From NCBI RefSeq assembly GCF_003816055.1, contig NZ_CP033906.1, positions 3,534,001 through 3,598,000 on the forward strand: 64,000 nt of DNA, in the 5' to 3' direction. The notes under the pieces were generated by a model, which saw only the letters and a program-made list of their open reading frames with translations, did no database searches and was not told where the DNA came from. The DNA is from Bacillus sp. FJAT-42376 (GTDB taxonomy: Bacteria; Bacillota; Bacilli; Bacillales; Bacillaceae). Of the stretch, positions 1 through 9,681 are shown one piece after another. The translations under genes and the position numbers were made by a program. Each line of letters begins with the position of its first letter. The first letter of the stretch is position 1.

Positions 1-614
1 TGATGCTGAGTTGAAATAACAATCGTATCCACACGGACCGGTTTATCATTTTCATCATACTCAACCGTTACTTGTGTTTTTCCGTCCGGACGAAGGTATG
101 GAAGGATTTCTTCTTTCCGCACTTCTGCAAGACGGCGTGAAAGCTTATGGGCAAGAGAAATCGGAAGAGGCATAAGCTCTTTCGTTTCGTTGCACGCAAA
201 TCCGAACATTAATCCCTGGTCTCCTGCGCCAATTGCTTCAATTTCAGCGTCAGTCATCGTTCCTTCACGCGCTTCAAGGGCCTGGTCCACTCCCATCGCG
301 ATGTCAGCGGACTGCTCATCGATGGATGTCAGGACAGCACAGGTTTCTGCATCGAAACCATATTTTGCACGCGTATAGCCGATATCTTTAACAGTTTCAC
401 GAACAATCTTTGGAATGTCTACATAAGTGGAAGTCGTAATTTCTCCTGCAACCAGTACAAGACCTGTAGTGACAGAAGTTTCGCATGCGACACGTGCATT
501 CGGATCATTTGCAAGAATGGCATCCAGGATGGAGTCTGAAATTTGGTCGCAAATTTTATCCGGATGGCCTTCCGTTACGGATTCTGATGTGAAAAGACGG
601 CGTTTAATCGACAT
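1..614 (-). CDS. metK: S-adenosylmethionine synthetase, 5' part (runs off the window start)
   Basis: Makes S-adenosylmethionine from methionine and ATP in the cytoplasm. Only the first ~204 codons lie in the window. The translation opens [20 protein letters not shown], and the GHPDK motif near residue 17 is the ATP/metal-binding signature of the family. GAGDQG follows near residue 120 (ATP-binding hexapeptide) and ETSVTTGLV near residue 45. The ATG at 612-614 is preceded by an AGGAGG-type ribosome site. The gene is divergent from pckA, as in B. subtilis, and sits behind a SAM riboswitch and terminator, so it should be shut off when its own product is plentiful. The rest of the protein is outside the window. 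Confidence 0.97.
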   Translation of the reverse strand, partial: MSIKRRLFTSESVTEGHPDKICDQISDSILDAILANDPNARVACETSVTTGLVLVAGEITTSTYVDIPKIVRETVKDIGYTRAKYGFDAETCAVLTSIDEQSADIAMGVDQALEAREGTMTDAEIEAIGAGDQGLMFGFACNETKELMPLPISLAHKLSRRLAEVRKEEILPYLRPDGKTQVTVEYDENDKPVRVDTIVISTQH

Positions 615-774
615 AGTAATTCCTCCTCTGATAATCGGGTGTTCTATTGGCAAGGTTCAGTTATGTACTTCCCCTCATTTTTTGAGACGGAACTCGTTCC
701 CACTACTTATCTTTTGCTTTATGTTAAGAATCTTTCCCATTATAAAACCTAAGGAAAAAGATTCCAGACTGCAT

Positions 775-811
775 AAAAAAACCCTTCCTACTTAATAGAG
801 GAAAGGAGTTA
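775..811 (-). terminator. Expression-platform terminator of the metK S-box leader
   Basis: On the minus strand CCTTTCCT pairs with AGGAAGGG across a short loop and is followed by seven U residues. It lies just 3' of the SAM aptamer and ~160 nt before metK, the usual place for the terminator that forms when SAM is bound. Confidence 0.85.
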
Positions 812-821
812 TTTTTCAGCC

Positions 822-958
822 TTTCACTCTTATCGCTCAAGGACTACAGCCTTGCGTCAGGTTAGCACCTTTGCATGAGAGAAAACAGAATGTTTTCAGA
901 ATCTTGCAGGTTGCTGGGCTTCATAGGGCCTGTCCCTCCACCAGCTCGGGATAAGAGA
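822..958 (-). promoter_or_regulatory. SAM (S-box, SAM-I) riboswitch controlling metK
   Basis: Read on the minus strand, the leader carries the S-box landmarks in order. A CTCTTATC P1 strand is followed by GGTGGAGGGAC..GGCCC, then GAAGCCC.AGCAACC, then AGGTGCTAACCTG, and the P1 partner GATAAGAG closes it. This is the standard SAM-I aptamer that terminates transcription of methionine and SAM genes when SAM is high. It is followed by a terminator and then metK. Confidence 0.95.
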
Positions 959-974
959 ATCCGTTCAAGGACAT

Positions 975-1004
975 ATGATACCTCAGTTTTGAGGCAGATG
1001 TCAA
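975..1004 (-). promoter_or_regulatory. Sigma-A type promoter of the metK leader
   Basis: On the minus strand TTGACA (999-1004) is separated by 18 bp from TATCAT (975-980). Transcription would start around 967, just ahead of the S-box aptamer. Confidence 0.65.
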
Positions 1005-1113
1005 CATAAATTGACAAGGATTTATAGAGTTCAGACAAGACGGTTCACAGGATCATTTTTCATTCTGCCCCGTTACAAAAAAAGGCTAATTAAAGCATGT
1101 TGTTGATTAATTG

Positions 1114-1222
1114 TTTAACACCTGCTGATTAAAGCGGAAGGCGAGGGTCTCCTGCCTAGAGCAGCGGGACAGGTAATATCCTGCAGCCGCAAAGCAGCGA
1201 GGAGGCTCACCGCCTGCCCAAC
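1114..1222 (+). repeat. Dispersed intergenic repeat, copy 1 (diverged)
   Basis: Diverged copy of the family best seen at 13,251-13,407. It shares TTTAACACCTGCTGATT, AGCGGAAGGCG, GAGCAGCGGGACAGGT and GAGGAGGCTCACCGCC in the same order and lacks the 3' part. It lies in the long metK-pckA gap (615-1,471). Between it and the pckA promoter (1,223-1,400) I see no gene. Confidence 0.75.
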
Positions 1223-1402
1223 CCCTCATGCCGCGAAAATTACGAGTGCAGCCAGTATCAAGCTGTTATCCTGTGCCGGCAGGGCTATAAAGAAATTCTC
1301 TGCTGTCATTCAGCAGATGCGGAGTTCAGTTAATATTTTTATGCTTTCTGGTCATGTGCAGTTGCATTTTCTGAGGCTGAACGTAAAATACATCTATTAG
1401 TA

Positions 1403-1430
1403 TAGACTAATTAGTTTAATGTGTTATACT
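1403..1430 (+). promoter_or_regulatory. pckA promoter with a CcpN-like operator over the -10
   Basis: TATACT (1425-1430) with TAGACT (1403-1408) 16 bp upstream forms a plausible sigma-A promoter. The 11-mer TGTGTTATACT (1420-1430) fits the CcpN consensus TRTGHYATAYW as I remember it and covers the -10. CcpN represses pckA on glycolytic carbon in B. subtilis. The regulatory role is inferred from this match and the conserved target gene. Confidence 0.5.
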
Positions 1431-1471
1431 TTTTATGAATCATTTAATTACGAGCAAAGGAAGGTATGGGG

Positions 1472-3058
1472 ATGAATTCACTTGCGGCAACAAACGAGCT
1501 TTCGCTTTTACTTAAAGGGGAACATGTTTATCACAATTTATCAGTACCGCAGCTAGTTGAAAAAATTCTATCTAGAAACGAAGCCGTTCTTACTTCAACC
1601 GGTGCCATCCGTGCAACGACTGGAGCATATACTGGCCGTTCTCCTAAAGATAAATTTATTGTAAAAGAAGATAGCGTAAAAAGCAAAATTGAATGGGGTA
1701 CGGTTAACCAGCCCATTTCCAGCGAAACATTTGAAAAACTTTATCATAAAGTACTTTCATACTTAAAAACACAGAAAGAGCTGTTCGTATTTGACGGATT
1801 TGCAGGAGCAGATGAACGATTCCGTCTGCCTATTAAGGTTGTGAACGAATATGCGTGGCACAGCCTTTTTGCAAATCAGCTCTTTATCCGCCCGGATGCC
1901 GGATCGGACCCTGCAGAAACAGAACCGTTCACCATTGTATCAGCACCCAATTTCAAAGCGGATCCTTCCATTGATGGAACGAACTCTGAAACGTTCATCA
2001 TGATTTCCTTTGAAAAGAGAATCATTCTGATTGGCGGAACAGAATACGCGGGTGAAATGAAAAAATCGGTCTTCTCCATTATGAATTATCTTCTTCCGGA
2101 ATCCGATATTTTTCCGATGCACTGCTCAGCTAATGTTGGCCAGGAAGGCGATGTCGCTCTATTTTTCGGATTATCCGGAACTGGAAAAACAACTCTTTCT
2201 GCCGATCCGAACCGCAAGCTGATCGGAGATGATGAGCATGGCTGGTCATCCAGCGGAGTCTTTAACATTGAAGGCGGATGCTATGCTAAATGCATCAATC
2301 TTTCAAAAGAAAAAGAACCCCAAATTTTCAACGCCATCCGGTTTGGTTCCGTTCTGGAGAACGTCGTTGTCGATGAATCGACCAGGGAAGCGGACTATGA
2401 TCATGCGTTTTACACTGAGAATACCAGAGCCGCCTACTCTTTGGAAGCGATGGATAATATCGTCCTTCCGAGTATTGCCGGTCATCCGAATACGATTATT
2501 TTTCTGACAGCTGATGCCTTTGGTGTATTGCCTCCGATCAGTAAGCTGACAAAGGAACAGGCAATGTACCATTTCTTAAGCGGATATACGAGCAAGCTTG
2601 CCGGAACAGAACGGGGAGTTACTTCGCCTGAAGCGACATTCTCTACATGCTTCGGTTCTCCGTTCCTCCCTCTTCCTGCCCAGCGCTATGCTGAAATGCT
2701 CGGGAAGAAAATTGAAGAGCATAATGCAGATGTATACTTAGTCAATACCGGATGGACCGGAGGAGAATACGGAGCAGGCAAGCGGATGAAACTTGAATAC
2801 ACAAGAGCGATGATTCAGGCAGCACTTGAAGGGGATCTTGCTTCTGCAGAAATGCATCAGGATGCTATTTTCGGCCTGAGCATTCCATCCCATGTGCCAG
2901 GAGTTCCGGATGAAGTGCTCACTCCATCTAAAACGTGGGAAAACAAAGAAGCCTATGAGGCGAAAGCTAAATTGCTCGCTGAAAAATTCAATCACAACTT
3001 TACGAAGTTTTCTTCCATCAGACCGGAGATTGCCGAGCTTGGCGGACCTCTTGTCTAA
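1472..3058 (+). CDS. pckA: Phosphoenolpyruvate carboxykinase (ATP)
   Basis: Converts oxaloacetate and ATP to phosphoenolpyruvate, CO2 and ADP, the first committed step of gluconeogenesis from TCA-cycle acids. The 528-residue protein is the usual size. It carries the substrate-binding TGRSPKDKF, the kinase loop GLSGTGKTT, the metal site GDDEHGW and ENTRAAY. I start at ATG 1472 rather than ATG 1466, because the ribosome site AAAGGAAGG ends only two bases before the earlier ATG; the product then opens MNSLAATNE, like the B. subtilis protein. A strong terminator follows. It is divergent from metK and probably repressed on sugars through the CcpN-like site upstream. Confidence 0.97.
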   Translation: MNSLAATNELSLLLKGEHVYHNLSVPQLVEKILSRNEAVLTSTGAIRATTGAYTGRSPKDKFIVKEDSVKSKIEWGTVNQPISSETFEKLYHKVLSYLKTQKELFVFDGFAGADERFRLPIKVVNEYAWHSLFANQLFIRPDAGSDPAETEPFTIVSAPNFKADPSIDGTNSETFIMISFEKRIILIGGTEYAGEMKKSVFSIMNYLLPESDIFPMHCSANVGQEGDVALFFGLSGTGKTTLSADPNRKLIGDDEHGWSSSGVFNIEGGCYAKCINLSKEKEPQIFNAIRFGSVLENVVVDESTREADYDHAFYTENTRAAYSLEAMDNIVLPSIAGHPNTIIFLTADAFGVLPPISKLTKEQAMYHFLSGYTSKLAGTERGVTSPEATFSTCFGSPFLPLPAQRYAEMLGKKIEEHNADVYLVNTGWTGGEYGAGKRMKLEYTRAMIQAALEGDLASAEMHQDAIFGLSIPSHVPGVPDEVLTPSKTWENKEAYEAKAKLLAEKFNHNFTKFSSIRPEIAELGGPLV

Positions 3059-3140
3059 AATCTAAATCGTCATGCTGACGTTATCAAATACTGATTACAG
3101 CTCATTTCCAGTTTAAAATTATAAAGGAATAGCTCCTTAT

Positions 3141-3174
3141 AAGGGAAAGGCACAAATGGTGTCTTTCCCTTTTT
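3141..3174 (+). terminator. Rho-independent terminator after pckA
   Basis: AAGGGAAAGGCAC pairs with GTGTCTTTCCCTT over a 5-nt loop, ending in a U tract. Confidence 0.9.
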
Positions 3175-3364
3175 GTGCAGGAATCTGTTTCTTTAACAGA
3201 ACTGGGCCTCACTTTTCCCCCTTCATGTCTATTAACGGTCATTGTCTCCCTAAAAAAATCTTCCAAAATAATAAAATTTAAAACTTATATACACCTTCTT
3301 CATTTTTATGTTATCTTAATAACATCTTTCTCAAACGAACAAATGTATTTTCAAGGAGGACATC

Positions 3365-4572
3365 ATGAATTTCCGTTTAGGCTTGTTACCGAAAATTTTT
3401 CTCGCCATTCTTCTCGGCATTGCTGCCGGTAAAATTTTACCTGAAGGTGCCATTCGCTTTTTCGCTACCTTCAATGGCATCTTTGGCAATTTTATTAACT
3501 TTGTGATTCCGCTCATCATTATCGGCTTTATAGCACCCGGAATAGGCCAAATCGGAAAAGGAGCAGGAAAACTGCTTGGATGGGCCACAGGGACAGCTTA
3601 TGCATCTACCATTGCTGCAGGACTTCTTGCTTTTTTTGCCGGATCAATCCTTTTGCCTGGATTCACGGAAGGATTCAGCCTAAACAAAATGGGAAATCCC
3701 GAGGAATTTCTTCAAAAGCCCTTTTTTGAAATTGAAATGCCGCCGATCATGGACGTAGTAGGCGCTCTTTTACTGGCATTTACACTCGGAATCGGGATGG
3801 CTTCCATCAAGGGAAATTCGTTAGTAGCGGTTTTGGAAGACTTTAGGCAGATTGTCGAAAAACTGATTGCCGTCATCATTATCCCGCTCCTTCCTTTTTA
3901 CATTTTTGGAATTTTTGCGAATATGACGTTCGGAGGCCAGGTTGAATCGATTCTTTCCGTTTTTGCAAAAGTATTCGCTATGATTATTATTCTTCATTTT
4001 ATTATGCTTCTATTGCAATATTCAGCAGCAGGGGCGATTTCAAAAAGCAATCCGTTTAAACTGCTTAAAATCATGCTCCCGGCGTATTTCACTGCGCTCG
4101 GAACCCAATCTTCAGCTGCTACCATCCCCGTCACGCTTGATCATATTAAAAAGACGGGGAAAGCAGATGAAAGAACAGCAGAGTTTACCATCCCGCTGTT
4201 TGCAACCATTCATTTATCCGGCAGTACCATTACACTGGTAAGCTGTGCGATGGGAGTCATGCTCCTGAATGGGACAAGCCCTTCTTTTCAAGCCCTTCTT
4301 TTCAAACCCTTTTTCCGTTCATTCTTATGCTTGGGGTAACAATGATTGCTGCACCGGGTGTGCCGGGAGGTGCCGTTATGGCAGCGCTTGGACCTCTCCA
4401 GTCGATGCTGGGATTTGATGCAACGATGGTTTCTCTAATGATTGCCCTCTATCTTGCCCAGGATAGCTTCGGAACAGCAGCAAACGTAACAGGAGACGGC
4501 GCATTGTCCATTCTGTTAAGCAAATTGGGAAAAAAGAAAAATCGTCCGATTTCCGGTCAGGCTGCATCATAA
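3365..4572 (+). pseudogene. Dicarboxylate/amino acid:cation symporter, frameshifted by a 14-bp tandem duplication
   Basis: A DAACS-family membrane transporter, which imports dicarboxylates or acidic amino acids with H+ or Na+. The start is ATG 3365 after AGGAGG. The first frame runs 324 codons (to 4339) with several hydrophobic helices and the LGTQSSAATIPVTL reentrant-loop motif, then degenerates into LLFKPFFRSFLCLG and stops. The conserved C-terminal part (MLGVTMIAAPGVPGG..., DSFGTAANVTGDG) continues in another frame from 4327 to 4572. The break is exact: the 14-mer AAGCCCTTCTTTTC occurs twice in tandem at 4276-4289 and 4290-4303. Removing one copy restores GTSPSFQTLFPFILMLGVT and a 397-residue protein. 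It could be a recent loss, a reversible slippage switch or an assembly error. Confidence 0.9.
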
Positions 4573-4672
4573 AAACCAAAAAACGAGAGACTGTAAGGTA
4601 AATCCATCTTAAAGACCACTTCCCTTTTGCAGTCAGCCAAACCCATTCCTTAAGCACAGACGATTTATACAG

Positions 4673-4702
4673 AAAAAACCCCCGGCTGACCGGGGGGTTT
4701 CC
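4673..4702 (-). terminator. Terminator after the heparinase-like gene
   Basis: On the minus strand AACCCCCCGG pairs with CCGGGGGTT and runs into a U tract, about 35 nt beyond the stop codon at 4734. It also lies 3' of the broken symporter gene, so it may work in both directions. Confidence 0.85.
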
Positions 4703-4733
4703 ATACCATTATTTTCTCTAAAGTAGTGCTTTC

Positions 4734-7205
4734 TTACTTTTGAAACGCCATGATATAACCGCCGCTTGTAGCCGTTCTCCACTTTTTTCCGTTTACAGAA
4801 ACGGATTTAATGGATCCTTTATTGAATACTAGCGTCGTTTTTTCGAGCATTTCTGCATTTTTGAGAATCACTTTTAATTCTCCTGCCGCCGAAAGAGATG
4901 TGCCCGTATTCTCGTCGAAGTTAAAATCCAGTCCAAGTTTGGAATGGGCTTTTGCCGCAGTAAGTTTTCCGGCTTCAGTTTGCTGATAATTTTGATAAAA
5001 ATGATAGGAGCCTCCTGAACTGTCTGCTCTTACACCATGATTCCCAACTCTTTTTCCTGTTGCGGCAGGTGCATTTTCATTTGAATAAGGCTGCAGAATC
5101 GTTACAAATTGGGCTGAATGGCCATTTACCCTTTGAATCATGACCGGAGTCAGTTCATTCGGCGATGAGGATGGGCCCGGGCCATCGGCTGAAAACACGG
5201 ATGCTGGCTGAAAAGGAATGGAGTATGTGCGCAGACCTTTCCCATTTTGATCCCATCTGCTGCTCCAACCCGATTCAATTCCGCCGGCCCCTTTCTGATT
5301 TTTGAAATAATCATAGCCTCCGCCTTTGCCCATTGGACGATCAAGAGGCTGTAAAGGTACATTTGTCTGATAGGTTCCTAATCCATGAAGGGCCAAATCG
5401 TATTGATGGGACTTTGACTCATCGCTGACCAAAAACCAGTCAAGGATAAATTCATCTTCCATCCATAAACTTCGTTCATACGTAACGCCGCTATACGCGC
5501 TGTTTGCCGTTCCATACATATACTTAAAATTCGGTTCGCTTGAAAAAATCGGCATGTCACCCTTTGCTTCGCTTTGGGAGCGGCCATCCACTGTCACTGT
5601 ATTATGGCTGATGGTTTGTTTGTACCATCCGCGGTAAAGAGGATGAGTATAGCCCGGTGTTCCAAAATCAGGCGCCAGGAGAGTTCCTGCTCCGTATAGG
5701 TCTAGATTCAATTTGTCATAATGGCCATGAGATCCCCCATGCTCTCCATAATCCATCAGGACAAAGGACTGCCGTTCTCTCGAATCAGGGTGTCTTAAAA
5801 TAGCCTGGCCTATACTTGTCAGCTGCAGACTCTTGGTCGGAACCTCTGCTGCGGCTTCAATGCTGTCACTTCCAAAGAATAGGGCAAAATCACCGGTCCG
5901 GCTCAAATTCTTATATTTCGTATGAAGAAACCAGGCGTAGCCGGAATCTTTATATTTTGAATACGCAAGCTCATAGTCGTTATAGCCGCGCGATGAAGTA
6001 TAGTTTGTGATGGTGCTGCCGTATTTTCCTCCATCATTATTAGCAGGCTGAACAAAGTTCGGATAACTGTAAAGAAGAGGAATATCAAACATTTTCTTGA
6101 ATTTATCATCATTATATAAATCATAGCCCCAATGGGATGCTGTCTGGGCCAGGATGCTGAGCGGGGCAAGAGCATATGTGTGGTAGGCCATCGATCCTTC
6201 CCACCAGAAACCGTCCTCCAGCACAGCCTCATCCATTAAATAATAAAAGCCCCTCTTTCCGTATATCGCCTCTTTAAGGAGTTCCGGTCTGTCAGTGGCT
6301 GCGCCGATCATACCGATTGCCGCATTATGCCAGGCCTGCCAGTTCGATTTGCTGTACGGGTTTTGCTTCAGCGTTTCTGCAATCGGAAGAAACAAGTCGT
6401 TTTCTATTTTTTTCTTCTCTGCCTCTGTAAAAGACGGGCTGCTGTACAGAAGGTCATAGCCAGAAGCAAGATCCACTGCACTTACCGCTTCATCCAGCGA
6501 CTGATAATACCATTTTCCGCCTTTATCCTGCTTCGGAAAATCCTTATACATATCCGCATACTGCAGCAATAAGTTTTGTGCAGCTTCTGCATACGTTTCA
6601 TTTCCATTTAATGAATAAGCGGTTGCTAGAATTCTGATTTGGCGGACTCTTTCATTGTGTTCATAAGCAAGCCAGCCCGCTTCAATTTTTTCTCCTTCAT
6701 ACATTTGTTTATCGCTCGGGCAATAGTGCCGGCCATTCTTGTATTCAAGTGGAGTCCCGTCCTTGCAAACATACCAGGAAGCATATCCGGCTGCTTTTTT
6801 GGGAATCGTCTGGTTTAGCTTCAGGAATGAATTCGATTCACTCTCCAGTCTTTTTAAATAATTCTTAGCCCATGTCTCATTGGCCACGCGCTTTTTAGCT
6901 GTTTTCAGTTCTGTTTCACCAATAAAGGAATGCGGTCTTGGATTAGCAGTTTGAGTATTCATAACTGGAGTATACACGGAGTCCGCAGATGATGAACCGG
7001 CAGCATGTACCGGTTTTGAGTAGCCGGCGGGAATGGTTCTGAATTTATCTGCTCTTGCTGAAACTAAAGCCTCATAATCAGCCGATTGAACAAACGGATT
7101 TTTATGTGTGTAAGGATGGCGGGTGACAGCAGCAGAAACCGAAGAAAAAGGAAGGGACAGAAGGAGCCATACAATCAGGAAACCCTTAAAGGGGTGAAGA
7201 GTCAA
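4734..7205 (-). CDS. Secreted heparinase II/III-family polysaccharide lyase
   Basis: Probably an extracellular lyase cutting acidic polysaccharides by beta-elimination; the substrate cannot be told from sequence. The N-terminus has a signal peptide (hydrophobic FLIVWLLLSLPF, cleavage near SAAV). An alginate-lyase-like helical domain follows at roughly residues 100-420, with the asparagine-histidine motif SNWQAWHNAAIG. The heparinase II/III-like beta domain at about 450-650 contains DYGEHGGSHGHYDKLNLDLYG and SHNTVTVDGRSQ, the histidine and tyrosine-rich region of the family. Start choice: an in-frame ATG at 7211 lies only 2 nt from GGAGG, while TTG at 7205 has 8-nt spacing, so I prefer TTG. 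The gene stands alone with its own terminator and has no sugar transporter beside it. Confidence 0.85.
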   Translation of the reverse strand: MTLHPFKGFLIVWLLLSLPFSSVSAAVTRHPYTHKNPFVQSADYEALVSARADKFRTIPAGYSKPVHAAGSSSADSVYTPVMNTQTANPRPHSFIGETELKTAKKRVANETWAKNYLKRLESESNSFLKLNQTIPKKAAGYASWYVCKDGTPLEYKNGRHYCPSDKQMYEGEKIEAGWLAYEHNERVRQIRILATAYSLNGNETYAEAAQNLLLQYADMYKDFPKQDKGGKWYYQSLDEAVSAVDLASGYDLLYSSPSFTEAEKKKIENDLFLPIAETLKQNPYSKSNWQAWHNAAIGMIGAATDRPELLKEAIYGKRGFYYLMDEAVLEDGFWWEGSMAYHTYALAPLSILAQTASHWGYDLYNDDKFKKMFDIPLLYSYPNFVQPANNDGGKYGSTITNYTSSRGYNDYELAYSKYKDSGYAWFLHTKYKNLSRTGDFALFFGSDSIEAAAEVPTKSLQLTSIGQAILRHPDSRERQSFVLMDYGEHGGSHGHYDKLNLDLYGAGTLLAPDFGTPGYTHPLYRGWYKQTISHNTVTVDGRSQSEAKGDMPIFSSEPNFKYMYGTANSAYSGVTYERSLWMEDEFILDWFLVSDESKSHQYDLALHGLGTYQTNVPLQPLDRPMGKGGGYDYFKNQKGAGGIESGWSSRWDQNGKGLRTYSIPFQPASVFSADGPGPSSSPNELTPVMIQRVNGHSAQFVTILQPYSNENAPAATGKRVGNHGVRADSSGGSYHFYQNYQQTEAGKLTAAKAHSKLGLDFNFDENTGTSLSAAGELKVILKNAEMLEKTTLVFNKGSIKSVSVNGKKWRTATSGGYIMAFQK

Positions 7206-7377
7206 TATCATTACCTCCGAAGATTTTATGTCTTTCTCACTATTACTTATCGACTATTCTCCGGTATTATTTCACTTTTTTTATAAAAAAACAGGATTTT
7301 TTTCTTACTTTTTTCAGCTTAAGCCCGGCTTTTGATTGCGTCTGCCAGCCATTCGCGCTCTGGACTGCCTGTTAGTC

Positions 7378-7440
7378 TTTCCGCCGGATGGCCCTTAGGT
7401 CTCCCCTTTCCCGCTCTCTTGGGCGCTCAGCTGTCCCCGT
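7378..7440 (-). repeat. Possible decayed copy of the dispersed repeat
   Basis: Contains TCTCCCCTTTCCCGCTCTC flanked by GC-rich sequence, resembling the core of the reverse-oriented copies (GGGTCTCACCTTTCCCGCTGCTCC at 43.7 kb). Only the core is similar, so this is a weak call. Confidence 0.35.
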
Positions 7441-7470
7441 CAATAGGCGGTTAAAAACAGAGCCAAATTG

Positions 7471-7494
7471 AAAAGAGCCCTCAAAGGACTCTTA
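7471..7494 (-). terminator. Terminator after ytmB
   Basis: On the minus strand AAGAGTCCT pairs with AGGGCTCTT over a tight loop, followed by UUUUC. It starts at the ytmB stop codon. Confidence 0.7.
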
Positions 7495-7734
7495 GTTGGT
7501 TGAATTTAATTTAATCAGCTGGTATGTGAGAACCGTGCCGCCATTTGCCCACTCTACTTTAGTGATAATGGCTCTCCCGCTCACTTCTCCCTCTTTCGTC
7601 TTTCTCACTTCAACAGGCAAATCAAGCGGATATAGGCGGTATCCATCCTTTTTAAGGGTAAATACATTATCCTCCAGCCGTTTTTCTCTGCTCTTCGTTA
7701 CAATCATCGTATTCATTTCAAGGGGCATGCCCAT
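7492..7734 (-). CDS. ytmB: DUF2584 family protein YtmB
   Basis: A small (80-residue) soluble protein of unknown function, recognised by its opening MGMPLEMNTMIVTK, its end YQLIKLNSTN and its place beside ytmA near pckA, as in B. subtilis. An upstream in-frame ATG exists at 7740, but the AAAGGAG ribosome site then has only 2 nt spacing; ATG 7734 is better placed. It lies 42 nt downstream of the ytmA stop, so the two are probably co-transcribed. No catalytic motif is visible. Confidence 0.85.
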   Translation of the reverse strand: MGMPLEMNTMIVTKSREKRLEDNVFTLKKDGYRLYPLDLPVEVRKTKEGEVSGRAIITKVEWANGGTVLTYQLIKLNSTN

Positions 7735-7776
7735 TTTCATCTCTCCTTTAGTCCGGTTCCATCTAAGTTTATCATA

Positions 7777-8568
7777 TCAGACCTCCGGCTGCTTTTTCAT
7801 CCAGCCGGTCAGCCGTCTGACCGTTTCTCTGTTCACTGCAGGCGGAAAGTAATGAGTATATTCTTCAAAGTACCACACTTCCGCTTTTTTCCCCAGTTCT
7901 GCAGCACGCTTTTCTAAAAGCCTGGAGTGCTCTACTGATACATTTTGGTCCTTCACACCATGAATGATTAAGAGCGGGGCTTTCATGTTCTCTAAATTGT
8001 GCAGAGGGGTCCGCCAGTAATATTCTTGAGGAAGTTTGTTCGGGGTTCCGCCAATCACTCTTTTCATCATTCTCCTTAAATCCTCCCGCTCCTCATACGT
8101 GAGAACCATATCTGAAACTCCTCCCCATGTTACGACCGAGCAAAGATCTTTTCGTTCATTCCCTGCAATCAGGGCCATCACGCCTCCCCTTGAGAAACCG
8201 AAAGCATGAATTCTTCCCTTAGAGGTTTTCGGATGCCTCTTTAATAGATCAATCGCTGACAAGGCATCCTCCCGGTCTTTTCCGGCAAAATCTTCATTCC
8301 CTTCTCCTCCCTGATTGCCTCTGTAAAATGGAGCTACTACGACAAACCCTTCAGAAGCGAATTGCACGATCCGTGCAGGGCGAACCATTCCTACCCCTTT
8401 TATGCCCCCTCTTAAATAAAGGAACCCATCGTATTCCCCTTCCTTTTTCGGCTCAGCCAGCAGCCCCTTTACTTTCAATCCCCCTGATAAATAGGTAACA
8501 AGGTATAAATCAATTTCAGGGTGAGGAGAAGGATATTTTTGCTTTTCCAGTATCTCTCCGTTTATCAT
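7777..8568 (-). CDS. ytmA: Alpha/beta hydrolase YtmA (acylaminoacyl-peptidase-like)
   Basis: A cytoplasmic alpha/beta-hydrolase of the prolyl-oligopeptidase/dienelactone type; the substrate is unknown. The nucleophile elbow GFSRGG lies near residue 130. IHGVKDQNVS near residue 210 probably supplies the catalytic aspartate and EYTHYFPP near residue 245 the histidine. FLYLRGGIKGVGMVRPAR and PFYRGNQGGEGNEDFAG are family hallmarks shared with B. subtilis YtmA. Three ATG codons in a row follow the AAGAGGG ribosome site; the third (8568) has the best spacing, and an upstream in-frame start at 8595 has no ribosome site. It is followed by ytmB. Confidence 0.88.
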   Translation of the reverse strand: MINGEILEKQKYPSPHPEIDLYLVTYLSGGLKVKGLLAEPKKEGEYDGFLYLRGGIKGVGMVRPARIVQFASEGFVVVAPFYRGNQGGEGNEDFAGKDREDALSAIDLLKRHPKTSKGRIHAFGFSRGGVMALIAGNERKDLCSVVTWGGVSDMVLTYEEREDLRRMMKRVIGGTPNKLPQEYYWRTPLHNLENMKAPLLIIHGVKDQNVSVEHSRLLEKRAAELGKKAEVWYFEEYTHYFPPAVNRETVRRLTGWMKKQPEV

Positions 8569-8694
8569 CATCATCCCTCTTTCCTGTATAGGCATTCACA
8601 CTATTTTTTCTTTTTCATAAAGTATGGTAGATCGTAAAACAGCGGACTGCTGCCAGTGCATAGATAAAGCACTCAACCAAAAGGAGGAATCACA

Positions 8695-9681
8695 ATGAAA
8701 AAATGGTTTATCAGCTGCATGGTCCTTATCTTACTAGCATTACCACTTTCAGCATGTAATCAAAACCCTGTGCAGAAAATCCGTGTCGCAGAAGTTACAC
8801 GGTCCATTTTTTATGCTCCGCTTTATGTCGCCATCTCAAAAGGATTTTTTAAAGAGGAGGGGCTCGATATTGAACTGACCACGGCTTTTGGCGGAGATAA
8901 AACGATGACCGCACTTCTTTCCGGCGGCGCGGATGTTGGGCTGGTCGGATCGGAAACTTCAATTTATGTAGAGGCACAGGGATCGAAGGATCCTGTCATT
9001 AATTTTGCCCAGCTCACTCAAACGGACGGGACGTTCCTTGTAGCCAGAGAAAAAAATGAATCATTTGACTGGAATGATTTAAAGGGAAGTACGTTCCTTG
9101 GGCAGCGCAAGGGCGGTATGCCTCAGATGGCAGGGGAATTTGTATTGAAAAAGCACGGCATTAATCCGCATAAAGACTTGAATCTTATTCAGAACATAGA
9201 TTTTGCTAATATTGCAAATGCCTTTGCTTCAGGCACAGGTGACTATGTACAGCTGTTCGAGCCTACTGCAAGCATCTTTGAAAAAGAAGGAAAAGGACAC
9301 ATTGTCGCATCCTTCGGGAAAGAATCAGGGCTGATCCCTTATACCACATTTATGTCAAAAGAAAGTTTTATTAAGAAGAATGCAAATGCTGTACAAAAGT
9401 TCACCAATGCCATTCAAAAAGCACAGAACTGGGTAAAAGATCATTCTGCCAAGGAGATTGCCTCCGCCATCGCGGGCGAATTTAAGGATACGGATATCCA
9501 GCTGATTGAAACGGTTGTCAGCCGGTATAAAGAGCAAGGCTCATTTGCCGCTGACCCAGTCTTGGATAAAGCAGAGTGGGAAAACCTCCAGAACATTATG
9601 GATGAAGCAGGAGAGCTTCCTGCCCGCATTGAACACAGCAAACTCGTTAATACCGAATTTGCGGAAAAGGCATCGAAATAG
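8695..9681 (+). CDS. ytlA: ABC importer substrate-binding lipoprotein YtlA (SsuA/THI5-like)
   Basis: Extracytoplasmic solute-binding lipoprotein of a three-gene importer. The signal peptide ends in the lipobox LSAC with Cys21. The mature part has the NMT1/THI5-SsuA fold markers SIFYAPLYVAISKGFFKEEG and TALLSGGADVGLVGSE. Relatives bind aminopyrimidines, sulfonates or nitrate; the ligand here is unknown. ATG 8695 follows AAGGAGG. ytlC starts 16 nt after the stop and ytlD overlaps ytlC, so the three form an operon, conserved in place beside pckA in B. subtilis. Confidence 0.9.
   Translation: MKKWFISCMVLILLALPLSACNQNPVQKIRVAEVTRSIFYAPLYVAISKGFFKEEGLDIELTTAFGGDKTMTALLSGGADVGLVGSETSIYVEAQGSKDPVINFAQLTQTDGTFLVAREKNESFDWNDLKGSTFLGQRKGGMPQMAGEFVLKKHGINPHKDLNLIQNIDFANIANAFASGTGDYVQLFEPTASIFEKEGKGHIVASFGKESGLIPYTTFMSKESFIKKNANAVQKFTNAIQKAQNWVKDHSAKEIASAIAGEFKDTDIQLIETVVSRYKEQGSFAADPVLDKAEWENLQNIMDEAGELPARIEHSKLVNTEFAEKASK

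Noticed and set aside
190..795. Plus-strand ORFs over metK and its leader
   Set aside because: They lie antisense to a clear metK reading frame and to the SAM riboswitch, and have no family resemblance.
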